From NCBI GenBank assembly GCA_905221605.1, contig CAJNDS010001002.1, forward strand, positions 718,728 to 738,727: DNA of 20,000 nucleotides, given 5' to 3'. Shown here piece after piece: positions 13,284-20,000 of this stretch; position 1 is the first letter of the stretch; each line of letters begins with the position of its first letter. A model generated the notes under the pieces. The model saw nothing but the letters and a program-made list of their open reading frames with translations, did no database searches and had not been told where the DNA came from. The translations under genes were made by a program, and so were the position numbers. This DNA comes from Symbiodinium natans. Taxonomy: Eukaryota; Sar; Dinophyceae; Suessiales; Symbiodiniaceae.

Positions 13284-13368
13284 CAGACGGAATAGCCGCA
13301 GGCTACAAGGCCGAGCCAGACCAAGTTCTGACAGAACCCAGCGCGGAGGAGCACCCCTTCTCGGGTCG

Positions 13369-13560
13369 AAGGTGTTAGGGCTTTTTCAGGGCTTTTTTAT
13401 AACTTGTTGAGGGCTTAGGGCTTTCTAGGGCTTTCTAGGGCTTTTCTAGGGGTTGTTTTTAAGGTTTTTTAGGGCCCTCTTTTAAGGCAGATTTGGGCTT
13501 TTGGGGCTTTTGGGGTCTAAGTGCTTTGGGCTTAGCTTAGGGTTTAGGAAAGGTCTAGGG
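13369..13560 (+). repeat. Variant tract GGGCTTTCTA / GGGCTTTT
   Basis: Units such as GGGCTTTTTCA, GGGCTTA, GGGCTTTCTA (twice), GGGCTTTTCTA and TTTTGGGGC. It is G-rich and telomere-like but with longer T runs and CTA inserts. Probably a diverged telomere-like tract. Confidence 0.6.
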
Positions 13561-14040
13561 TTTCTGGGTTGCCTTCTTGCCTTTTCTGTTGGTGGGGGGG
13601 GGTTTGGTTTATTCAGGGTGTTTGGGGCTGTAGGTTCTGTACGGCAAGTGGTTGCGTGAGATACCGACAACGTGCCAGGTTGGTTGACTGGCCCTGAGGT
13701 TTCGTACGGAGTAGTTGACATGCGGTTTAGGGTTCAGGTTAGGGGTTTGGAGCTCAGGGTTTGGATCATTTTAGGACTTCGTGGTACGTACCGTAGCTAC
13801 AAGGAATGAAGATATGTATCTATAGATTTTATATTTATAAAACATATGTATACAGAAAGCGCGCAGCTCTGAAGTTGTTTCTGAACCCTAAAGCCTACCT
13901 TGGACTATCGCGGGGCTCTCACTTAAAAGAATATGTTGGGGCTTCTATTCTAGGTAGGCTTGACGTAGTAGACTAAGAGCCCTAAACCCGAAACCCTACA
14001 CCTTGCCGGAGAATTTCGAGAATCCCAAACGGAGGGTGCG
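13561..14040. other. Unrecognised spacer with sparse telomere-like remnants
   Basis: Contains a G8 run near 13593, a TTTAGGG/TTCAGG remnant near 13724-13745 and an AT-rich stretch near 13810-13855. Also GTAGGCTTGACGTAGTAGAC near 13952, loosely like family D. No supported gene. Confidence 0.35.
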
Positions 14041-14651
14041 ATGCTCAACCGGAATTCTGTGCCGTCGGAGGACTTGCAGGTGATGAAAAGGCTGCGTCAG
14101 GCAAGAAAGCCTGTGGATTGGGGGGTTCAGTGTTTACGTGGGCGGTTCTCCGGGTTGTGGGTTTTGGGTTTGGGGTTTGCAAAGGTCGATTCTTGGGAAG
14201 TAACTCAGCTGTTCTATGGGTTAGGAAATGTGTGGTGGATTCGAGAACAGGTATTTTGATCAACTATCATGTAGGGTTGAGCGTTGGGAGGTCTACGGTC
14301 CGCTTAGGTGCTAGTCAGTAAGCAAGCCTTCATAGTCAGGAGTTGGGGGGGGGTTATATAATGGGCGTTCGACTTACATTCCTCATTGCCTACTTTCCCT
14401 ACTAAGAGGCAGTACCTATTCCCTGCTAGGATATTTGCTCTAATTTAAGGGGTACTCCTGGATTAAGGGGTATGGGAGTCTTTCAGGTCTCAGAAGCCCT
14501 AAGCCCTGAGTCCCAAACACACCCAGCCTCGAACAAAGCAGCTTCACTCCCGCAATGGCCACGTCATCATGGGCTGCTTCCCCACCAACCCGCGCCTGTC
14601 AGCATCAGTGACAGCCGAGGCAGCCGAGGAGCAGTGAAGACGATGCGCAGC
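14041..14651. other. Unrecognised segment
   Basis: ORFs of 62-72 aa lie on both strands around 14041-14321 and 14472-14660, with no motif and no codon bias I can see. Positions 14340-14470 are AT-leaning, with a G9 run near 14345. Confidence 0.3.
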
Positions 14652-14758
14652 TCACCCTAAGCCCTAAACCCTAAGCCCTAAGCCCCAAACCCTAAGCCCT
14701 AAACCCTAAGCCCTAAACCCTAAATCCTAAACCCTAAACCCTAAACCCCAAACCCTAT
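14652..14758 (-). repeat. Telomere-like tract dominated by CCCTAAG
   Basis: The left two-thirds alternates CCCTAAG and CCCTAAA. The right third is CCCTAAA with single variants. CCCTAAG is the complement of the CTTAGGG variant seen at 1484 and 2746. Confidence 0.94.
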
Positions 14759-14847
14759 ACCCACCAGTGGTTGAGATAGCCAAGCCTCGCACTCGCCTTC
14801 GACACGGCCTCCTAGGCCCGGCCACCAGTCACACCCGCACTTAAAAT

Positions 14848-15005
14848 CCTGAACCCCTAAACCCTAAGCCCTGAACCTTTAACCCTGATCATGAGTCCAA
14901 AACCTTGAATCCAGAACCCTGAACCCTGAACCCTGAAGCCCTTACCCTCAGGAAGCTCCTACAACCCTCAACCCTGAACCCTAAACCCTACACCCTAAAC
15001 CCGAA
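14848..15005 (-). repeat. Degenerate CCCTAAA/CCCTGAA tract
   Basis: Irregular units CCCTGAA, CCTTGAA, CCCTCAA and CCCTACA, interspersed with short unique pieces. CCCTGAA is the complement of TTCAGGG. Confidence 0.82.
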
Positions 15006-15086
15006 GCCTTGGCGGCCTGCGTGACGGTGACAGGTGCAGGCGGCCATCGCTGCCTGCGATCAGGCACGTTCCGCAGGGCTTTCCAC

Positions 15087-15212
15087 GGGGGGGGGGGGGG
15101 GGCTGACTATGGTTAAGGGTTTATGATATGGTTTGGGGTTTAGGGTTTAGGGTTTTAGGGTTTAGGGTTTTAGGGTTTAGGGTTTGTGGTTTAGGGTTTA
15201 GGTTCAGGGCAA
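15087..15212 (+). repeat. G16 run and TTTAGGG/TTTTAGGG tract
   Basis: 16 Gs at 15087-15102. The tract at 15131-15212 mixes TTTAGGG and eight-base TTTTAGGG units. Peptides such as GLGFRV from it are repeat translations. Confidence 0.93.
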
Positions 15213-15324
15213 GCAATGGGCCTAAACCCCAAGACCGAAACCCAAAGCTCGGCATTGCGGTTGGCTGGGCCGCTGGCACCACCCTGCTACCCAATTCCTC
15301 ACCCCCAAGCCTCAAATCTCAATC

Positions 15325-15402
15325 CCCTAAACCCTAAGCCCTGAACCCTAAACCCCAAACCCTAAACCCCAAACCCCAAACCCCAAACCCTAAACCCTAA
15401 AC
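15325..15402 (-). repeat. CCCTAAA/CCCCAAA tract ending at an inverted junction
   Basis: A block of CCCCAAA units (15350-15388) sits between CCCTAAA units. It ends CCCTAAACGGGGGTTTGGGG, where orientation flips. Confidence 0.93.
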
Positions 15403-15496
15403 GGGGGTTTGGGGTACCTGTGTTGATACGACCTGCCTTGATATTTCGATTCGGCTGAACCCTGAGACCCCGGTTTTCGGAGCCCTAGGCCTTAAC

Positions 15497-15576
15497 ACCC
15501 CGAAACCCGAAACCCGAAACCCGAAACCCTAAACCCTAAACCCTAAACCCTAAAACCCTAAACCCTAAACCCTAAG
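15497..15576 (-). repeat. Tract with a CCCGAAA block followed by CCCTAAA
   Basis: About four CCCGAAA units, then canonical CCCTAAA with one CCCTAAAA. Confidence 0.95.
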
Positions 15577-15656
15577 CCGCAGTACAGGAGTTGGAGGCGC
15601 TGGCCGACCAGGAGGACGGGAGATGCCTACGTGATCTACAAGAAATGGGATAACTA

Positions 15657-15714
15657 GTTTAGGGTTTAGGGTTTAGGGTCTAGGGTCTAGCGTTTAGGGT
15701 TTAGGGTTTAGGGA
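15657..15714 (+). repeat. TTTAGGG tract with TCTAGGG/TCTAGCG variants
   Basis: Eight units. The variant pair sits in the middle. Confidence 0.95.
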
Positions 15715-15825
15715 GTATAGCTCTCTTACAGACCCTAAAACAGCTTAGCGCTAGACCATAATTCGTAGTGTTAAGGGCTTAAGTTTCGGAATGCTTTGCG
15801 GAACCCAAAAGCCTAAGCTTCAAAC

Positions 15826-16063
15826 CCTAAACCCTAAACCCTAAACAGGCCCTAAACCTTCTGATGCTTGGGTTGCTGGTGAGCCTCGGGGCAAGCACTC
15901 CCAAAACCAGGGCCCGTGCTTCTTGTGGTTGTTTTTTTCGGGTTTAGGGTTTAGGGTTTGGGGTTTGGGGTTTACTTAACCGTCTGGTACTTCCTGACAT
16001 CGGGGTCGGAACCCTAAACCCCAATCCCTAAATCCTAAACCCTAAACCCTAAACCCTAAACCC
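15826..16063. repeat. Three short telomere-like tracts of mixed orientation
   Basis: CCCTAAA at 15826-15847, TTTAGGG/TTTGGGG at 15940-15975, CCCTAAA at 16012-16063, separated by unrecognised spacers. Confidence 0.9.
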
Positions 16064-16149
16064 CCCCTGAACCCCAGCCAGTGTTTATGGTCTAGTATGT
16101 AGGGTTTTTTGGGGGGTTCAGGCCCTGGACCCCATCCAGCGGCCCGAAA

Positions 16150-16300
16150 CCTTAGATGCTAACCCTACACCCTAGACCCTGTAAACCTATAACTCTTCCT
16201 ATAACCCTATAGCCGTGTCACCCTAAACCCTACACCCTACACCCTAAACCCTAAACCCTAAACCCTAAACCCTGAACCCTAAACCCTAAACCCTAAAAGC
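16150..16300 (-). repeat. CCCTAAA tract with CCCTACA variants
   Basis: Sparse CCCTAxA units from 16160, dense from 16219. CCCTACA occurs as an adjacent pair. Confidence 0.92.
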
Positions 16301-16407
16301 CCTAGGCTCTCCTCGCCCGTCGCGCGAGGAGTCGGAGCCGGATGAGGGACTCCTGGGGCTCTGGGAGGCGAATGCGCCCTAAAACCCCAACACACCAAAC
16401 ACCCCTA

Positions 16408-16640
16408 AAGGTTTAGGGTTTAGGGTAGGGTTTAGGGTTTAGGGTTTACGGTTTTAGGGTTATAGGGTTTAGGGTTATAGGGTTATAGGGTTATAGGGTT
16501 TTTGGGTTTAGGGTTATAGGGTTATAGGGTTATAGGGTTTAGAGTTATAGGGTTATAGGGTTATAGGGTTATAGGATTTATAGGGTTATAGGGTTATAGG
16601 GTTATAGGGTTATGGGGTTTAGGGTTTAGGGTTTGGGGTA
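16408..16640 (+). repeat. Telomere-like tract with TTATAGGG octamer block
   Basis: TTTAGGG units, then about 18 TTATAGGG octamers interspersed with a few TTTAGGG, TTTTTGGG and TTTAGAG units, returning to TTTAGGG/TTTGGGG at the right end. It is the only place where the octamer dominates. Confidence 0.95.
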
Positions 16641-17135
16641 CCATGAGTGAGGTTTTGCTTCGAGGCCTTGAAGGGTCTGATTGTGGGAACTCTTAGACGG
16701 GTTTAGGCGGTTTAGGGTTATGGGGTTTAGTTTTGGATGTAAGGTTGTTTGGTTCAGGGTTTAGGAGGCACAGAGTTTTGGTTCATGAATGCCCCGCAAC
16801 ACAGAATTTTGAAGCACCCAAGCCCCAAACCCCACAACTCCCGGTCTTGCTCAGGGCGTGTCCGTTCTGTTCCATTTGTTCCGGGGTTCCCATTCCCTTC
16901 CGGGCGCTGTCTCTAAAGATTTGAGTTGATGATTTTGTGTTTGGATTTACATTTAGGGTTGTTCACGTTTGTCTGCGAGCAAGGCCATGCTCGCAGCACA
17001 GAGACGAACGTCCCGCAGCCCAGATCACCAGGATCATCCTAACCCCCCCTCCCCCCGCAAGAACCCACAAACCCCTATGTAGGACCCCGACACCCCCAGA
17101 CTCCGAAACCCCAAGCCCGGAAACCTGAAGTCGAC
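16641..17135. other. Unrecognised spacer
   Basis: Mixed unique sequence. Two ORFs of 63 aa have no recognisable motif. C-rich, degenerate from about 17040. It contains the hairpin listed separately. Confidence 0.35.
16973..16996. repeat. Perfect 9-bp hairpin
   Basis: CTGCGAGCA (16973-16981), loop AGGCCA, TGCTCGCAG (16988-16996). No T run follows, so it does not look like a simple terminator. Confidence 0.8.
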
Positions 17136-17185
17136 CCTACACCCTAAACCCTAAACTTTCCACCCTAAACCCTAAACCCGAAACC
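17136..17185 (-). repeat. Short CCCTAAA tract
   Basis: CCCTACA, CCCTAAA and CCCGAAA units, interrupted once by CTTTCCA. Confidence 0.88.
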
Positions 17186-17421
17186 GCGGCGGCCAGGCGG
17201 TGGGTACTGCGCCGATGCCCGAGCCCCAACCACAGCGCAGTTTGAAGTTGAAAGTTTTGGGCATGGGTGCGGAGTTTTTGGAGCCTGGTGTGTTTTAGAC
17301 TGTTTTTTGAAATCAGCGTTTTGCTTTTTTCGAGTCAGTTTACAAGGAAACGAGCTTTCGCATTTGGGAGACATGGCAGTTTGTGTTGGGCAAAACCTGA
17401 TGGAGGAACGGTCCCTGAACC
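17186..17421. other. Unrecognised spacer
   Basis: Balanced, T-rich in the middle. ORFs of 60-69 aa occur on both strands, none with a clear signature. Confidence 0.3.
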
Positions 17422-17551
17422 CATGGGTTTCCCGACTACCCTCCTCTATACTACCCCCTAGGTTCCCCCCTTTAAATAACCGCCATTAGGCTATTTTTTC
17501 CGAAATAGCCTGAACTATGGGGGGGAACCTAGCATAGGGGGGGAACCCATG
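17422..17551. mobile_element. Second hairpin (foldback) element, nested inverted repeats
   Basis: The outer ends CATGGGTTTCCC and GGGGGGGAACCCATG are inverted. An inner pair CTAGGTTCCCCCC / GGGGGGGAACCTAG lies within. At the centre AGGCTATTT (17488-17496) pairs perfectly with AAATAGCCT, a 9-bp stem. It differs from the TTGGGATG family. Flanks both contain TGAACC-like sequence, but a target duplication is not convincing. Confidence 0.65.
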
Positions 17552-17616
17552 ATGAACCCTAAACCCTGAGAGCACGAAGCGCGCCTGGGCACAGAAGCCC
17601 AAATCCAAGGTAGCCC

Positions 17617-17665
17617 GAAACCCTAAACCCTAAACCCTAAACCCTAAACCCTAAACCCTAAACCT
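17617..17665 (-). repeat. CCCTAAA tract
   Basis: Seven nearly perfect units starting CCCGAAA. Confidence 0.95.
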
Positions 17666-17696
17666 TTTCTCAAGGCCAGGGTTTTAGGGGCCAGGG

Positions 17697-17784
17697 GTGG
17701 GATGGCCCCCGGTATACTAACAGCCCTTTTTGGGGATGATAGTTCGCCTGTTAAGGACTGTTAGTATAAGGGGGAACATCCCAA
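17697..17784 (+). mobile_element. MITE-like hairpin element, copy 5
   Basis: An 88-bp element. The right arm is identical to copies 1 and 4 over about 33 nt, while the left arm (GTGGGATGGCCCCCGGTATA) is altered. The interior loop is shorter than in copies 1, 2 and 4. No clear target duplication (GGCCAGGG vs GTTTTGGG). Confidence 0.82.
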
Positions 17785-17935
17785 GTTTTGGGCCTAGTTA
17801 GAAATTGGAGTAGTAGTATACTATCTTAGCAGATACGATGTTGGAGGCCGTGAGTAGAGACCAGGGTGAACCTTGAGCTAATCTTGAAGACCCCAAAGAG
17901 AGCGAGGGTTGATCCAATAACCCTAGTCCTACAGC

Positions 17936-18003
17936 CTAAACCCCAAACCCTGAACCCTAAACCCTAAACCCACACCCTAAACCCTAAACGAAGGTTTAGG
18001 GTA
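17936..18003. repeat. CCCTAAA tract ending in an inverted telomere-like junction
   Basis: C-rich units up to ACCCTAAAC (17981-17989), then GAAG, then GTTTAGGGT (17994-18002). The two arms are exact reverse complements. Confidence 0.92.
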
Positions 18004-18085
18004 AGGCCGTACGCCCGAGCCTTCCCCTTGCGGCAGCCAACGCTAACCTTGGTCCCCAAACCTAGAAACTTAAGTCTGCACTTTA

Positions 18086-18232
18086 CCCTAAACCCTAAAC
18101 CCTAGACCCTAAGGGTGGTGACTCCCGAGGCTGTCGTCGGAGCAGCTTGAGCAAGAGCTTGCTGCCTCGAGCCGACGCGCTGTTCTCAGTTAGGAATTTC
18201 CCCTTGGGTTTAGGGTTTAGGGTTTAGGGTGT
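18086..18232. repeat. CCCTAAA tract, spacer, TTTAGGG tract
   Basis: CCCTAAA/CCCTAGA at 18086-18112 and TTTAGGG/TGTAGGG at 18207-18232. The spacer between has GAGCAGCTTGAGCAAGAGCT, similar to GCAGCAGCTTGAGCTCGG at about 5427. Confidence 0.85.
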
Positions 18233-18340
18233 AGGGCTACTAGGTAGGCCCTTGGGACAATTTTATACTTTCCCTTATTGTGTTTTTGAGGACCATATCA
18301 AGGAATACTTTTTCAGAGGGTTTTAAGGGCCATCCTAGAT
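18225..18340 (+). repeat. Dispersed repeat family D, copy 2
   Basis: Aligns in order with 1-110: CTAGGTAGGCC, TTTTATA, CTTTCCCTT, TTTGAGGACCATAT, AGGAATACTTTTT, GGGTTTTAAGGG. The sequence from 18340 to 18613 is similar in style (CCCTTAATATTATCCCTTAC, AAGGGACCATG) and may be the rest of a longer copy, but I could not align it with the start of the window. Confidence 0.5.
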
Positions 18341-18613
18341 TTGCGTTGAGTGTCCAGAGGTCTTAAGGCTTACTTCGTTGGGAACTGGAGTTTTGCCTCT
18401 AGGCTTTTAGGGCTCAGTGCATACAAAGGATGTAAGGGAGTTTCCAGTAATCAGGGGCTTTTGTTCGGCAAACGTGGTGCATTGCTTCCTTGAAACGAGC
18501 CCCAACTAGGAAATCTAAGGGCAGTTATCTGGGCCCTTAATATTATCCCTTACGTTCTTAAGTACGGGCCCTTGGGATTCCCTTTTAAGGCCCATGCTAA
18601 GGGACCATGTACC

Positions 18614-18649
18614 AAACCCTAAGCCCTAAACCCTAAACCCTAAACCCTG
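18614..18649 (-). repeat. CCCTAAA tract
   Basis: Five units, one CCCTAAG. Confidence 0.94.
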
Positions 18650-18950
18650 GCGGCTTCGGACTGCGCGATCTTTGGGGCTCTCGACCCCCAAACCGTAGAC
18701 AGTGCAGGGCTTATAAGGTTAGTTTATGGTTCAGAATTCGGGCTTAGGAAATTTGTAGGGTCTAGGTGTGTTGGGATTTAGGTGTTTGTCTTTTGGGTTT
18801 GGTGTTTTGGGGGCTTAGAATTCTTGAGTTTGGGTTTGAGCGTTTTTGGTTTGGAATCGTGGGGCTTGTTGGGATTAGGCCTTATGTGGGGTTTAGGGTT
18901 TATTGGGTAGACTGGAGGGCTGGTTTGACACCACAACCTCCCCCCAGCGT
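18650..18950. other. Unrecognised G/T-rich spacer
   Basis: T- and G-rich with TTTGGG and TTAGG fragments. Possibly a strongly decayed telomere-like tract. The 62-aa ORF here is G/L/F/V-rich, as such decay would give. Confidence 0.4.
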
Positions 18951-19055
18951 TTAGAGTTTAGGGTTTAGGGTTTAGAGTTTAGGGTGTAGGGTTTTATAGG
19001 GTTAAGGGTGTAGGGGCTTTTAGCGTTTAAGGTTTAGACCCTAAACCCTAAGCTC
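18951..19055. repeat. TTTAGGG tract ending in an inverted junction
   Basis: TTTAGAG, TTTAGGG, TGTAGGG and TTATAGGG units, then GTTTAGACCCTAAACCCTAA, where orientation flips around 19035. Confidence 0.9.
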
Positions 19056-19240
19056 TAAAGAGTATTCCTGGGTACTTCGGAAGCTTGCGCCTCAAAAAAG
19101 CCTTTTAACAAAACATACGGCGGTTGGGGTCCCGAGGGTGGGTTCTTAGTGGCTTGGAAACAGAGGTTGGGTGACAGGGAGAGAGCGGTTAACCTGGCAT
19201 GCGAACCGTGGATTGACCGCAAGATAGGAGTGAGCATGAA
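19056..19240. other. Unrecognised spacer
   Basis: Balanced composition, with a 60-aa minus-strand ORF of no recognisable family. Telomere-like units stop here and do not resume until 19837. Confidence 0.35.
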
Positions 19241-19810
19241 GTCAAAGTACTATATTACCGGGCTAATAAGGGATTCATACTGCCCGGGCTTTCTATTATG
19301 AAGAGTGAAGTGAGTGCAATGAACGCATTAATAATGGGATGGGAACAAGAGAGTGCGTTAACCGTTCCCTGGTGCTTTCTAGTCTACATAATAACCCCTA
19401 TCATCCTGGATTAGTTAACTGCCCCAGAACTCCTATAATAATACGAAGAGAATAATTCATATGGTTATCAGGAGCGAACTAATGAGCGATCGCATGAAAA
19501 CCATAATGAATTAAGAACGAAGTAAAGGAAGTTTTACTGGATTCTTCATTCTAATTCTCTTATTTTGCTTGTTTAATTGAGTTATAAGGAGTGAAGATAT
19601 GAATGACGCATGAACTCAATTGAACAACAAGCAAAATTAGGAAAGGAATGAAGAAAGAAGAAAAATAGAGAAAAGAATAATGCACGCCAAATAGTAAGTC
19701 TTTTTATGAGGCGTGCACTACGTTCTCTTCGTTCATTCTATTTCATTGTGTTCTCGCTTCACTTCGTTCATTGAAACACCATAGTAAAACCTCAGCAAAT
19801 CCTTCATATA
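19241..19810. mobile_element. AT-rich island with nested inverted repeats, possible non-autonomous element
   Basis: Compositionally unlike its neighbours. TATTTTGCTTG-TTTAATTGAGTT (about 19560-19583) is inverted relative to AACTCAATTGAACAACAAGC (about 19613-19632), and similarity continues outwards (ATTCTTCATT against AATGAAGAAA). TGCACGCC (19681-19688) pairs with GGCGTGCA (19710-19717). GAAGTGAGTGCAATGAACG near the left and CGTTCATT...TTCACTTCGTTCATTG near the right are loosely inverted. No ORF. Exact ends and target duplication not found. Confidence 0.45.
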
Positions 19811-19836
19811 AACTGATTCACAGCCCTGAACCATTC

Positions 19837-19937
19837 TAGGGTTTAGGGTTTAGGGTTTAGGGTTTAGGGTTTAGGGTTTAGGGTTTAGGGTTTAGGGTTT
19901 AGGGTTTAGGGTTTAGGGTTTAGGGTTTAGGGTTAGG
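19837..19937 (+). repeat. Interstitial telomere-like tract (TTTAGGG)n
   Basis: About 14 nearly perfect heptamers ending TTTAGGGTTAGGGTG. The remaining 63 bases to the window end are unique and unrecognised. Confidence 0.97.
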
Positions 19938-20000
19938 GTGCAACCTTCACCAAACAAAAGCTTGAAGTCAATCGCCCAGGGGTCGCCATACTCGAGGAGC

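Noticed and set aside
14041-14321. Overlapping open frames of 67-72 codons on both strands
   Set aside because: No motif, codon bias or splice pattern. Overlap on both strands suggests chance.
15121-15337. Open frames encoding GLGFRV- and LNPKPQT-type repeats on both strands (also at 5857, 3531, 11254)
   Set aside because: These are direct translations of TTTAGGG and CCCTAAA units and carry no evidence of being genes.
19837-19937. Chromosome end (true telomere)
   Set aside because: Unique sequence continues after the tract, and comparable tracts occur throughout in both orientations.

Overview
This window looks like repeat-dominated, non-coding nuclear DNA of a eukaryote. No bacterial-style gene layout, rRNA, tRNA, CRISPR array or transposase ORF is visible. 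The dominating motif is the heptamer TTTAGGG (or its complement CCCTAAA), the telomere repeat of land plants, many algae, dinoflagellates and coccidian apicomplexans. It occurs as about 50 short tracts, in both orientations, from one end of the window to the other, so this is interstitial telomere-like DNA and not one chromosome end. Coccidia such as Eimeria are known for telomere-like repeats scattered through their genomes, but the CAG runs usual there are missing. A dinoflagellate or a green alga is equally possible, and I cannot name the organism.

Positions 1-6.9 kb hold the most ordered structure. Two short non-telomeric cassettes, which I call A (~85 bp) and B (~105 bp core, longer when intact), alternate with telomere-like tracts in a composite unit of about 1.05 kb. 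Both cassettes come in two variants that alternate strictly (A-II, B-alpha, A-I, B-beta, and so on). The true period is therefore a dimer of about 2.0-2.4 kb, present three times plus one extra A: a higher-order repeat. A third, more diverged cassette (C) follows each B. AT-rich segments also recur after most B copies.

Positions 7-12 kb are a looser mixture: telomere-like tracts, homopolymer runs (G15, C21, a C/A/CA composite), an AT-rich triplet-repeat stretch, and a GC3-rich segment near 9.2-9.3 kb that may be the end of a real exon. Positions 12.0-13.0 kb contain a hairpin element and a GC-rich stretch encoding Pro/Ala/Gln-rich sequence in two frames, which could be joined by a 62-nt intron. 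Positions 13-19 kb return to telomere-variant tracts separated by unrecognised spacers. Several tracts are homogenised for one variant (TTCAGGG, CTTAGGG, TTATAGGG, TTTCGGG).

Five copies of a ~90-102 bp terminal-inverted-repeat element (a MITE-like family starting TTGGGATGTTCCCCC) are scattered from 6.4 to 17.8 kb. Two have recognisable 8-bp target-site duplications, one perfect and one 7/8. A different nested hairpin element lies at 17.4-17.55 kb, and an AT-rich island with nested inverted repeats at about 19.24-19.8 kb. Nothing here forms a metabolic or regulatory gene system. The interest lies in how telomere-like tracts, satellite-like cassettes and hairpin elements are organised. All similarity statements are alignments made by eye. 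No identity values or database comparisons were computed.
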